Of a DNA stretch of 38,462 nt, positions 16,622-24,760 are shown one piece after another. The stretch is from contig JAQWRT010000078.1 of NCBI GenBank assembly GCA_029243605.1, forward strand, positions 1 to 38,462. The letters run 5' to 3'. Source of the stretch: Myxococcota bacterium (GTDB taxonomy: Bacteria; Myxococcota_A; UBA9160; UBA4427). The notes below the pieces were generated by a model, which was given only the letters and a program-made list of their open reading frames with translations, was not told the DNA's origin and searched no databases. The first letter of the stretch is position 1; each line of letters opens with the position of its first letter. Both the position numbers and the translations under genes were made by a program.

Positions 16622-18094
16622 TCAAGCTGTCTCGATTCCGGGGCGACCCAATGAGGCTGACTCAGCTTCCGATTGGGTTGCGATCAGTCCAGTGCTCTGC
16701 TCTTCGAGAACAGTCGTGACCCCACGTGCCATGCTGTAGATGACGGCATGCATGAGAACCAGAGGAATAGCGGTCAAGAGCCCAAGCATGGTGGTGACTA
16801 GGGCCTCGGAAATTCCGCTGGCCATCATCTTGGGATCGCCGGTGCCGAAGAGTGTGATGATCTGAAAGGTGTTGATCATGCCTGTAACCGTACCGAGCAG
16901 TCCCATAAGGGGCGCAACGGCGGACACGACCTTGATGAGCCAGAGAAAGCTCTCGATCTTGGCCGATTCCTTGAGGACCTGTTCCTCGAGTTTGAGCTCG
17001 AGGGTTTCTGTGTCCAGGTTTCGATTGTCGGCGTAGATCTTGAGAACCCGACCAAGCGGGTTTCCCGTGTCGGGCTGGCTGGCGCTCTTCTGTGCCGTGA
17101 CTTTTCGACTCACCATTCCAACATAAGCGAGGCGGATGATTCCGAAGATAAATGTCAGAGAACCGAGGATGATGATCGCGTAGCCAATCGAGCCACCGAA
17201 GGCGATGCGCTCTCGGAGGTCGGGCGTTGAAACCAGAAGCGCGAGGATCTGGCCGCGGGAAGGATCGATGGCAAACTTGACCAGCCCTTCTTTCGCGGTT
17301 TCAAGACCGTCGATGGTGTCGACAAATTTCGGAGCCGGCTGTCTGCCGATCTCGCCGAGTTTGCCCACGTCGGTAATCCACTTGAGGTATTCGCCGTTAG
17401 AGATGGCGTTGAAGGCGCCGATTCGGATCACTTCCTGCTCGACTTCTTCGCCGCTGACCTTGACCACATTCGTATTGAAGCGGGAGATCTTGCTGGACTC
17501 GTTCATCTCCTGGAGCAAGACCGCCCAAAGTCCCTCGAGGTCCTCGATGGCAGGCAGAGCCTTGCTCTGTCCGAGTCGGTCGAGGAAGGGCATGCGGCCG
17601 GGATATTCAGCGCTGACCAAGGAGTTCTCGACCTGGCTCCGGGTGTCGCCCGCAACCTGCCGGACAACGCCGAAGAGCTCGCCGAGAGTGCCGAGGCGGC
17701 TAGCAAGAACCTCCTCCTGCTCTGCGATCTTCAGTTCGTTTTGCTCGAAGTTTTCCTCAAGGAGATCACTGCGGGCCTCTTCGGCCGCGAGGCTGGCTCG
17801 GGCTTCCTCAAGCAGGTTCTTCTGCCGTGACCTTGCGCCGCGAAATTCCTTCTCCCGCCGCTCGTTCTCAACACGCTCGGCGCGCCAGCCCTGGCGCACG
17901 CGATCCAGGAGTTGGTCGATAGTCAGTCCGGCCGGAACGACTGCACGTGCCGGAGCAGCCGCTGCCTCTTCGGTCTGGGCCGCTTTCTCGTCGGTCTGGG
18001 CGACCGCACTCAGCGGGCTGCCGAGTAGGGCCCCCGCCGCGAGAGTGACTAGGGCGGCATGGACGATGGTTTGTGTCTTGGCTCGCTTGATCAC
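16622..18094 (-). CDS. ttpC: TtpC: large ExbB-family protein of the TonB2 complex
   Basis: 490 aa. There is a signal peptide at 1-32, then a periplasmic coiled-coil region (about 50-150, many Glu/Arg/Leu heptads such as KNLLEEARASLAAEEARSDL). A conserved periplasmic domain (about 150-290) leads into a MotA/TolQ/ExbB module (about 295-475) with APLMGLLGTVTGMINTF. This is the fourth component of TonB2 systems, needed with ExbB2/ExbD2/TonB2 for uptake of iron-siderophore or other large ligands. The GTG start overlaps the DUF3450 stop as GTGA. Confidence 0.94.
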   Translation of the reverse strand: MIKRAKTQTIVHAALVTLAAGALLGSPLSAVAQTDEKAAQTEEAAAAPARAVVPAGLTIDQLLDRVRQGWRAERVENERREKEFRGARSRQKNLLEEARASLAAEEARSDLLEENFEQNELKIAEQEEVLASRLGTLGELFGVVRQVAGDTRSQVENSLVSAEYPGRMPFLDRLGQSKALPAIEDLEGLWAVLLQEMNESSKISRFNTNVVKVSGEEVEQEVIRIGAFNAISNGEYLKWITDVGKLGEIGRQPAPKFVDTIDGLETAKEGLVKFAIDPSRGQILALLVSTPDLRERIAFGGSIGYAIIILGSLTFIFGIIRLAYVGMVSRKVTAQKSASQPDTGNPLGRVLKIYADNRNLDTETLELKLEEQVLKESAKIESFLWLIKVVSAVAPLMGLLGTVTGMINTFQIITLFGTGDPKMMASGISEALVTTMLGLLTAIPLVLMHAVIYSMARGVTTVLEEQSTGLIATQSEAESASLGRPGIETA

Positions 18095-18900
18095 TGGGAG
18101 TCCTCCGGTGCTGACACGGGCACTCGGATCATATCGGGCGCCAATTGCTTGCGTGCGATACGGATACCCCTGCGAATCGAATCTCGATAATCACTGTCCA
18201 ACTGAACCCACTTGCGTGCGCCCTGATCCCATGCGCCGACTTCTTCACCGTCAAGCGTCTGATAGAGCAGGCTGATTCGCCCGATGCGGAGAAAGTCGAG
18301 AGTACGCTCCTGGCCATCCATATCCAGGGTGTCCTGGTAGACCTCGATGGTGCGCCCGTACTCGTTCTCGATCTGGTAGGCCTCCATGATCCGGCGGTAC
18401 TTCTCGGAATCTTCGACGTCGGCTCGATCCATCAGCTCACGAAGATTCGTGATGCGCTCGGCTCGCTCGTTGCCCAGCATGGGCACGTCGAGCTGAATGA
18501 ACTGGTCGAGACCCTCGACCATGCGCAACATCAGCGGCGTCACCTCGCGACCGATCACCGTAACGTTGGCGATCTGGTGGTCGAGAGAAGCCAGCTCCTC
18601 CTCCTGGGAAGCGACGAGCTTGGCGAGCTGAGCGTTGTAAACACGCAGGGATTCGATCTGGTCGATGGTCGCGCGGTATTCGCCGGCCATGTCGTCGGTT
18701 TGGTCGTCAATCGTGTTGATTCGGTCCTGCGATTGAACAGATTTTGCGTTGCCTTGACGCTCCTCGGCGATTGCCGTCTCGATATCCGCTGCCTCAGCGA
18801 GGCCAGCGGTCAAAAATGCGATTGCGATCGTGATGATCGTCAATCGTCCGGAGCGTCGCCCGATACGGACGTCCGCGATAGTCGACAAGATTTCCCCCAC
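18091..18900 (-). CDS. DUF3450 family periplasmic protein, first gene of TonB2 operon
   Basis: 269 aa from GTG at 18900; the frame stays open to 19026, but upstream residues are not signal-like. A TTG at 18888 is another possible start. A signal peptide LTIITIAIAFLTAGLAEA precedes a long amphipathic coiled coil (about 45-135: TIDQIESLRVYNAQLAKLVASQEEELASLDHQI). The conserved DUF3450 C-terminal half contains RISLLYQTLDGEEVGAWD. DUF3450 genes head TonB2/TtpC operons in Vibrio and Shewanella-like bacteria; the exact role is not established. It overlaps ttpC by 4 nt. Confidence 0.9.
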   Translation of the reverse strand: MGEILSTIADVRIGRRSGRLTIITIAIAFLTAGLAEAADIETAIAEERQGNAKSVQSQDRINTIDDQTDDMAGEYRATIDQIESLRVYNAQLAKLVASQEEELASLDHQIANVTVIGREVTPLMLRMVEGLDQFIQLDVPMLGNERAERITNLRELMDRADVEDSEKYRRIMEAYQIENEYGRTIEVYQDTLDMDGQERTLDFLRIGRISLLYQTLDGEEVGAWDQGARKWVQLDSDYRDSIRRGIRIARKQLAPDMIRVPVSAPEDSQ

Positions 18901-19303
18901 AATGTCACTGGATTCAGCGGCGCGCTCACTTTGACCGCGCCAGGGTAAGAATTGGATATTTGGATAAACGATCGCTGCTAAACTCGCGTGTGTCGGCGGG
19001 ATGGCAAATTGAGCCGAGGCCAACACGAGCGATCCCGGTCATTTGCTAGCCAAATTACACCCTCGGCGAAACCCAAAGCACGATATTTTCGCGGAAGCAT
19101 CGAGGAACACGAGGGGCTGGGGGCTCTGGGGCCGCCGCTGGGGCCGAGGTGGCGGGGTCTAAGGGAATGGCTTAATCGGGGGTAAAACAACACACCTGTG
19201 AGGCTGATTTAATATTTTTGACGAGCTGCCGATACCAAGGACTCCTGAAAACGTACCCCCACGCGTATCCCCAGGCGATTCTGGGACCAGGAGAACGACC
19301 ATC
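18901..19303. other. Divergent intergenic region, probable promoter region for the TonB2 operon and the M41-like gene
   Basis: About 400 nt between divergent genes. An AT-rich patch at about 19205-19220 (TTTAATATTTTTGACG) stands out against the GC-rich surroundings. On the minus strand TTGGTA and TATTAA with an 18-nt spacer (about 19206-19235) could be a -35/-10 pair, giving a long leader to the DUF3450 gene. I see no Fur-box-like palindrome, so iron control is not supported by the sequence. Short frames here lack coding character. Confidence 0.35.
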
Positions 19304-19936
19304 ATGCTCCAGCATCCCGCTGGCACCGTCACACGAACCACACCCGGGGGCGGCCTGGCTCACCGAAGCCAGCCCGTAGAAACGCCTTCGGAAGGCCCGA
19401 TCCTCGCCCATTACGCCGCCGCCGCACGGGCCGTAATTTGCTTTGTCCTCTATGGAGAGCAGGTCATTCGGGAGATCACCGTCAACGCCGAGGGCAGCGC
19501 TTTGCGGACTTTCTCGCTGCTGCCGATTCCCACGACCTGCAGGCCGGACACGACTATTCCCCGAAGGGGAAATCCGGCCCCGGTCTCGTCATCGGGAGTG
19601 GTGGATGCCCATGGCGTCCTAGCCTATTCCGCGGCGGTGGGCGGTGTCCTCGCCGGCTCCGGCGGCCCCAGCGCGGGTGAGTCGCGTGAGGAACAGGTCG
19701 CAGGCAATCAGGTCGATGTTTTTCGGCGTGACCGAATGGCTCTTGGGCGGCTTGCCGACACCCTTTCGGTGTCGCGTCCGGCAGAGACCTTTTATAAGGA
19801 GTACTGGCAGGAGGCCGAGCGCCTGCTGCGGACCCACTGGCTGGGCGTTGAAATGCTCGCGGAAGTTCTGAGCCGACACCCTGTGCTGACCGGGGAGCGA
19901 ATCGACAAGGTTCTCTGTGAGGCCTTTCCGGTTTAG
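19304..19936 (+). CDS. Degenerate M41 (FtsH-type) peptidase-like protein lacking the HEAGH zinc motif
   Basis: 210 aa. The layout matches a stand-alone FtsH-protease (M41) domain: residues 35-64 (AHYAAAARAVICFVLYGEQVIREITVNAEG) sit where YHEAGHAVV...VTI..DG normally lies. Residues 110-125 (AAVGGVLAGSGGPSAGE) resemble the AG.AAE block, and 164-208 (EYWQEAERLLRTHWLGVEMLAEVL..LTGERID) match the M41 C-terminal helices. The zinc ligands are lost: HEAGH is replaced by AAAARA. It should therefore be proteolytically inactive, perhaps a binding or regulatory protein. This is inferred by eye. The start has AGGAG about 10 nt upstream, and a hairpin follows the stop. Confidence 0.6.
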   Translation: MLQHPAGTVTRTTPGGGLAHRSQPVETPSEGPILAHYAAAARAVICFVLYGEQVIREITVNAEGSALRTFSLLPIPTTCRPDTTIPRRGNPAPVSSSGVVDAHGVLAYSAAVGGVLAGSGGPSAGESREEQVAGNQVDVFRRDRMALGRLADTLSVSRPAETFYKEYWQEAERLLRTHWLGVEMLAEVLSRHPVLTGERIDKVLCEAFPV

Positions 19937-19943
19937 CCCGGAT

Positions 19944-19983
19944 CGACCCCAGCCTCCCGTGCATGGGGGGCGGGTCGCTGTTT
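19944..19983 (+). terminator. Probable terminator after the M41-like gene
   Basis: CGACCC (19944-19949) pairs with GGGTCG (19972-19977), and the inner CCTCCC pairs with GGGGGG. It is followed by CTGTTTG. It begins 8 nt after the stop codon. Confidence 0.55.
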
Positions 19984-20015
19984 GCCAATACCCCATTGCG
20001 GGCTACGGTCCGGCC

Positions 20016-20034
20016 CCCGGCGGCTTCCGCCGGG
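20016..20034. repeat. GC-rich inverted repeat upstream of the MATE gene
   Basis: Perfect 8-bp repeat CCCGGCGG-CTT-CCGCCGGG with a 3-nt loop, in the 205-nt gap between the M41-like and MATE genes. The outer CCGGC / GCCGG can extend it. No T-run follows; it may be a second terminator or an mRNA leader structure. Confidence 0.45.
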
Positions 20035-20141
20035 TGAGCCGGCCCCTTACCTGACTCTCGAGCAGGGGAGGGTGTCGAGCGAGTGGGCGCCTGCCGCGTT
20101 GGTTTCAATTCCCTTCTGACCCGTGCGCCGTTGGGGGAGGG

Positions 20142-21512
20142 ATGTCATCAGAGTCGTCGAGGAGTAGGGCCGAAGCCGAGCCAAAGGGGCGGGCGACGGC
20201 TCCCATGCCGAGCATCATGCGTCTGGCGTGGCCGGCTGTGGTGGGCAATCTGGCCTACTCGGTGGTGGGGCTGGTGGATATCAAGATCGTCGCCTCTCTG
20301 GGGTCCTCCGCCGTAGCCGCGGTGACCACCGGGCATCGCATCTTCTGGGTGACCCAGGCGGTGATGATCGCCGTGACGGCAGGTACCACCGCACTCGTGG
20401 CGCGAGCCTGGGGGGCGGGGAACAGAGCCGAAGCCGCCCGGATCACTCGGGCCTCGTTGGTCTTGTGCTCTGGCATCGCGGCACTCCTGACGGTGCCCGC
20501 CTTTGTCTTCGCCCGGCAACTGGCCGGGGTCTTTGAACTCGATTCGGAGACGGTGGATACCGCCGCAGTCTTCATCCAGGTGATGAGTCTTTTTAATGTC
20601 GCCTTCGCGGTCACGATGGTGATCGGTTCGTCCTTGCGGGCCGCTGGGGATACCATGACTCCCCTCTGGATCGGCCTGGCGACCAATGTGCTCAACGTGG
20701 TTCTGGTTTTCGGCCTGGTCTACGGGCGCTTCGGTCTGCCCGCGCTCGGCGTGGCGGGAGCGGCGCTTGCGACCGGGCTCTCTCTACTAGCCGGGGCGCT
20801 CTTCTGTCTGGCTTTGTGGGGGGCAGGGCGGCTCAGGGTCGGAGTGGGTGAAAAGGGTTCTTTTACCCGAGAGCGGGTTCGGCAACTCTTCCATATCGGG
20901 TACCCCGCTGGCCTCGAGCAGGCCGCCATGCAGGTCGGCTTTATCGTTTTCCTCTGGATCGTTTCCCTGTACGGAACCGCGCCCTATGCGGCCTACGGGA
21001 TCGGGGTCCAGATCCTCTCTTTTTCTTTCGTGGTGGGTATCGGCTTCAATATCGCGGCCTCGACCCATGTGGGCCAGAAATTGGGTGCCGGCGATCCGGT
21101 CGGGGCCGAGGAGTCGGGTTGGCGGGCTATGCGCCTGGCTGTCGTCACCATGGCGATCCTCAGCGGGCTCATCATCGCCGGCGCCGAATCCATCGCTGGC
21201 TTTATGATCGATGACCCGGAAGTCGTTCGGCTGACCGTGGTCTTCATCTATGTCCTCGGGGCTGCCCAGCCCTTGATGGCGGTGGATTTCACTCTGGGCG
21301 GCGCGCTTCGGGGGGCCGGGGACACGCGTTTTCCCTTGATGACGACCCTGGTCGGTCTGGTCCTGGTTCGCGGGAGTATCGCCGGCTTGCTGGCCGTCAT
21401 GGACTTCGGGGTCGAGTGGGTGTTCTGCGCCCTGCTGCTCGACTATTTGGTCAAGTCGAGTTTGATGACCCTGCGCTTTCGCCGGGGCGCTTGGAAGAAA
21501 ATTCGCCTTTAG
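20142..21512 (+). CDS. MATE family efflux transporter
   Basis: 456 aa, 12 hydrophobic helices in two halves, usual length. The first helix has IMRLAWPAVVGNLAYSVVGLVD and the linked loop GSSAVAAVTTGHRIFW; the second half begins GYPAGLEQAAMQVGFIVFLWIVSLYG. MATE proteins export drugs or metabolites in exchange for H+ or Na+; substrate unknown. The ATG at 20142 follows GGGGGAGGG with almost no spacing, so an in-frame ATG at 20205, just before PSIMRLAWP, is an alternative start that trims a 21-residue polar tail. Confidence 0.93.
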   Translation: MSSESSRSRAEAEPKGRATAPMPSIMRLAWPAVVGNLAYSVVGLVDIKIVASLGSSAVAAVTTGHRIFWVTQAVMIAVTAGTTALVARAWGAGNRAEAARITRASLVLCSGIAALLTVPAFVFARQLAGVFELDSETVDTAAVFIQVMSLFNVAFAVTMVIGSSLRAAGDTMTPLWIGLATNVLNVVLVFGLVYGRFGLPALGVAGAALATGLSLLAGALFCLALWGAGRLRVGVGEKGSFTRERVRQLFHIGYPAGLEQAAMQVGFIVFLWIVSLYGTAPYAAYGIGVQILSFSFVVGIGFNIAASTHVGQKLGAGDPVGAEESGWRAMRLAVVTMAILSGLIIAGAESIAGFMIDDPEVVRLTVVFIYVLGAAQPLMAVDFTLGGALRGAGDTRFPLMTTLVGLVLVRGSIAGLLAVMDFGVEWVFCALLLDYLVKSSLMTLRFRRGAWKKIRL

Positions 21513-21543
21513 CGGGAGTCGTTGTGCGCGCCCGGGCTCGCGT

Positions 21544-22806
21544 TCAGAGCCGGGTGCGGAGGCCGCAGGCCTTCATGCGGTCGTACGCATAGCTCCGCAT
21601 GGCCGGGGTGACGCCGAGGGTATTGGCGGGGGCATCGGATCCGTCGAACCCGTAGAGGTGGACCATCTCAACCGCGAGTCCACCCGTGGCGTAGGAGCTC
21701 TCGACGCTGAGCAGCACCGGGCAGGGGATCGACTGGATCTCTCGCTGGGTGTCGAGGCTACCCGAGCCGTTCGAATCGTAATCGCTCACCAACTGGTGCC
21801 GGATGGCATCGTGCCAGCTCTTGGACCCTCCTTTGCCCGCTCCCCCCTTGCCCGTGCCCGGTCGGGTGCGAAGCGGCGGGGACTCGTCGGGCGAAGCCCC
21901 GGCCACGGGGCTCGGCGGGGGCGATGGCGCCGCCGGGCGGGCGCCGGGCGGGGCTGCCGGCGCGGCCTGAGGCCGGGCTTCACGGGCTTCACGGGCTTCC
22001 CCGGTTTCTTGGGGACGCGGGGCGAGTTCCGCGAGGAGCCGTACGGGTTCCTCGCTGGCGATATTGATTTGCCCCTCCCAGGGTTCGAAGCCCTCCTTCT
22101 CGACGGTCACGGTATGCCGGCCGGTCCGCAGGGAATGGCCTTCGCCCTGGGCCTGGCCCACATCGATCCCATTGACCTTGAGCCGGGCCCCGGGTTCGCT
22201 GGCCTCGACGATTAACTCGCCCTCTCCTTGGCAGAGGGTCGGGGCATAACGGCGAGAGGCGCCCGGGGGCAATTGCACCGGACGCTCCCAGACGTCTGGG
22301 CAATCGGAGTTGTCGACTCGGAGGCGGTAGCTGCCCTGGGGAACACTTCGAGCCAGGCCATCGGTCAGCCCCTCGGCGACGATGTAGTCCTCTTCGGCGT
22401 GATAGAGGGTCCACTCCGAATTCCCGGGGTCGGCGTCGACGCTCAGGCGGGCCGATGTGTCCCCCGTCGGCGTCGGGTCCTCCTCCTGGAGGGGGGCCGC
22501 GAGAAGGAAGCCGAGAAGAGCGGTGGTTCCGGCGCCGAGGAGGAAGCCCAGCAGACCGATCCACCCCCGGCGGGAGGGGCCTGTCTCGGCCGAGGTCTGC
22601 GCCCCCTCGAGGTCGGCGTTCAGTTCTTGAAGCTCGCGCCGGCGCGCCTCGGCAAATTCCTCGTCCGTCGCCCGGGCGAGCCTGTTTTGGATGTGGTGCC
22701 GAAGCTTGAGGGCAAGCGCCCGAACTCGTTCGGGAGAAGCGGAGTCGGGTACGCCCAGGATCTGGCGAATGGAATCTCGGAATCGGGCTTGCCGGGGATC
22801 GGGCAT
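21544..22806 (-). CDS. Membrane protein with J-like N-terminus, PEGA-like domain and EF-hand-like C-terminal domain
   Basis: 420 aa, not a named family. Residues 1-70 (ILGVPDSASPERVRALALKLRHHIQNRL...ELQELNADLEG) look like a DnaJ-type domain without the HPD motif, on the cytoplasmic side. One membrane helix lies near 85-107. Residues about 190-255 are PEGA-like (GARLKVNGIDVG...GRHTVTVEKEGFEPWEG), and a similar diverged repeat may lie at 120-185. A Pro/Ala/Gly-rich linker (about 260-328) leads to a C-terminal domain with D344-S-N-G-S-G-S-L-D352, an EF-hand/dockerin-like loop, though position 12 is Arg followed by Glu. The gene is divergent from the stator-like operon with 85 nt between, so shared control and joint function are possible. 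Confidence 0.7.
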   Translation of the reverse strand: MPDPRQARFRDSIRQILGVPDSASPERVRALALKLRHHIQNRLARATDEEFAEARRRELQELNADLEGAQTSAETGPSRRGWIGLLGFLLGAGTTALLGFLLAAPLQEEDPTPTGDTSARLSVDADPGNSEWTLYHAEEDYIVAEGLTDGLARSVPQGSYRLRVDNSDCPDVWERPVQLPPGASRRYAPTLCQGEGELIVEASEPGARLKVNGIDVGQAQGEGHSLRTGRHTVTVEKEGFEPWEGQINIASEEPVRLLAELAPRPQETGEAREAREARPQAAPAAPPGARPAAPSPPPSPVAGASPDESPPLRTRPGTGKGGAGKGGSKSWHDAIRHQLVSDYDSNGSGSLDTQREIQSIPCPVLLSVESSYATGGLAVEMVHLYGFDGSDAPANTLGVTPAMRSYAYDRMKACGLRTRL

Positions 22807-22891
22807 GGGGGGAGGCTACCTGTCCATGCCCGAAGCCTCTACCCTCTGCCCGAGCGGATCCACAACCGGTGGTCCCAGGAGATTGAATCGA

Positions 22892-23962
22892 GTGGAGAGC
22901 CAGCAAACGTGTCCTCACTGCGCCGCGACAGCCGACTTCCCGGGAGCGGGCCCGGGGTCCGTGGCGGATTGCCCTTCGTGCGATCGATCTTTCGTACTTC
23001 CGGGCGGGGGTAAGTCGGGTTCGGGGGCCGAGGTCGGGGTGCTTCCCGCAGCGGGAGATCTGCCCCTGCGCTTGCCGGACCCAGAGCGCAGTATTGACGG
23101 GCACTCCAGGGATGTCTCGCTGACGCGAACAGGGCTGATCGCGGTGGGAGCGACGGCTGTCTTCTATGTCGCTCTGGTTCTTCCCCTTAGCGGTACCTAT
23201 TTCGGCGCGCTCTTCGGGGCCCGGGGCTGGGTGCCCTACGTGATCAGCTATCTCTCGATTTGGTGCGGGGTCCTGCTCGCGGCGAAATATGTGCGGGTGC
23301 GCCGCAGGGTCCGGGCCCTGGCCTTTGACTTCTTGCCCGAAACGATTGCCGACGAGTTGACGCCGGAAAACGTTCCGGTCTTTCTCGACTACCTCTCGCG
23401 TTTGCCCGGACAGTTTTCCGAGGATTTTCTCTTTCAGCGAATTCGCCGCTCTCTCGAGCACTTCCAATCCAGGGGCAGGGTCAGCGAGACAGTCGATCAA
23501 CTCCGGCTGGACAGCGAGCGCGACGAGGGGATCGTTGAGTCGAGTTATACGATGTTGCGGGTCTTTATCTGGGCGATCCCGATTCTCGGCTTCATCGGCA
23601 CCGTTCTGGGGATCGGGGCTTCGGTGAGCGGGTTCTCCGAGGCGGTGGCCTCGGCGGCGGACCTGGACGTGATGAAGGATTCGATCGGAGTGGTGACCAC
23701 GGGTTTGGGGGTTGCCTTCGACACGACGTTGATTGCCCTTGTTATGAGCATTTTCATCATGGTCCCGACGAGTTCGCTTCAGAAGACCGAGGAGGACTAC
23801 CTGGCTCGGGTCGATGATTATTGCCAGCGCCGGCTGGTTGCCCGCCTGAGCGACGGGGCAGGCTCGGGCCAGGCATCCGAGGGCTCGCTCGATGCCGCCG
23901 CCGATCGATTGGTCTCCAAGGTGATCGAGGCCCTCGATCGCCGAATGCCTGGGGTCGATTGA
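22892..23962 (+). CDS. MotA/TolQ/ExbB-like proton channel subunit with N-terminal zinc ribbon
   Basis: 356 aa from GTG at 22892, which has AGGAGA 9 nt upstream; earlier in-frame starts run back through the divergent gene. Residues 7-30 form a C-P-x-C-x16-C-P-x-C zinc ribbon (C7, C10, C27, C30), unusual for this family. Helices lie near 80-100 and 113-134, with a cytoplasmic loop (135-220). The two channel helices follow: 222-248 with PILGFIGTVLGIGASVSGF and 263-293 with VVTTGLGVAFDTTLIALVMS, the MotA/TolQ/ExbB signature. The C-terminus is helical and cytoplasmic. It should form the pentameric ion-conducting part of a proton-driven motor with the two genes behind it (3-nt gap to the next start). 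Confidence 0.85.
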   Translation: MESQQTCPHCAATADFPGAGPGSVADCPSCDRSFVLPGGGKSGSGAEVGVLPAAGDLPLRLPDPERSIDGHSRDVSLTRTGLIAVGATAVFYVALVLPLSGTYFGALFGARGWVPYVISYLSIWCGVLLAAKYVRVRRRVRALAFDFLPETIADELTPENVPVFLDYLSRLPGQFSEDFLFQRIRRSLEHFQSRGRVSETVDQLRLDSERDEGIVESSYTMLRVFIWAIPILGFIGTVLGIGASVSGFSEAVASAADLDVMKDSIGVVTTGLGVAFDTTLIALVMSIFIMVPTSSLQKTEEDYLARVDDYCQRRLVARLSDGAGSGQASEGSLDAAADRLVSKVIEALDRRMPGVD

Positions 23963-23965
23963 GCC

Positions 23966-24760
23966 TTGCGCCGGCGCCATCGCAAAGACACCGAGGTCAC
24001 GCTTTTCCCCTTTCTCAGCGTACTGGCGTGCGTGATCGGGACGTTGATCCTGTTGCTCTCGGCGGTGGCGGTGGGAGGCATCGGCGAGCGCTCTCTCGAG
24101 AGCGTGCGCCTTTCCGAACGCTTCGAGGCCGCCGAGATGTACCTGGCCGGTGGCCGGGCCATTTTGAAAGAGTACGAGGCTCAGCTTCGCCTGGCCGAAA
24201 TCCAGGCGAAGGAGAATGAGGAGTTGGGCCAGGAACTCGCCGGTCTCGGACTGAGTCCGGATATTTCTCTCGATGATCTGGAAGCCAGGGTCAACGCCCT
24301 CGAAGAGTTGGAGTCTCTGGCAGAGCGAAGCGGCAAGCTCACGCGTCAGGCCCGGGACCTCGAGGCTCGGGCCGAGAAGCGCGACGGAGAGCTCGAGGAG
24401 CGGGAATCCGAGCGCCTCGAAAGTCCAATTCTGATCACCCCGAGCGGCAAGGGGCCGGATTACAAGCCCTTCCTCGTCGAGTGCACGGCAGAGTATCTGG
24501 AATTGCACCGGACCAAGGGTGACTTTTCGTTTCGGATCCCGGCCAGCGAGATTCGACGAAGCCCAGAATTCAAGAAATTTCTTCGTAGGGTCCGAGCGAT
24601 TAGCCGGGGCATGGTGATTTTCTTGATCCGGCCCGATGGGGTCGCGAACTACATCGAGGCCGAAGAGGTCGCCGAGCAGTTCAATGTTCGAAACGCGAAA
24701 TTGCCCCTGCCGGGCACCGGTGGTCTTGATTTCAGCCAACTTCAGGAGGCCGGGGGATGA
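23966..24760 (+). CDS. MotB/ExbD-like subunit 1, proton-site Asp replaced by Ser
   Basis: 264 aa from TTG at 23966, 3 nt after the channel gene stop; first residues MRRRHRKDTEVTLFPF. One membrane helix (about 13-38: LFPFLSVLACVIGTLILLLSAVAVG) is followed by a coiled coil (about 45-150, Glu/Leu-rich) and a C-terminal domain (about 155-255). Aligned to ExbD (PMLDVVF), the position of the proton-carrying Asp is S18 in FLSVLACV. The C-terminal domain resembles that of the next gene: FLVECTAEYLELHR and IFLIRPDGVANYIEAEEVAEQF here correspond to VFFCRYGRVVSVNR and FWVWPDSFEVYLEARYLAEAAGF there. Probably an inactive-site partner of a B-type subunit pair. Its stop overlaps the next ATG. Confidence 0.75.
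   Translation: MRRRHRKDTEVTLFPFLSVLACVIGTLILLLSAVAVGGIGERSLESVRLSERFEAAEMYLAGGRAILKEYEAQLRLAEIQAKENEELGQELAGLGLSPDISLDDLEARVNALEELESLAERSGKLTRQARDLEARAEKRDGELEERESERLESPILITPSGKGPDYKPFLVECTAEYLELHRTKGDFSFRIPASEIRRSPEFKKFLRRVRAISRGMVIFLIRPDGVANYIEAEEVAEQFNVRNAKLPLPGTGGLDFSQLQEAGG

Noticed and set aside
18901..19303. Fur-controlled promoter for the TonB2 operon
   Set aside because: No palindrome resembling a Fur box was found between the divergent genes.
21989..24739. 916-codon minus-strand open frame across the PEGA and stator-like genes
   Set aside because: It runs antiparallel or out of frame through several well-supported genes and has shadow-like composition.
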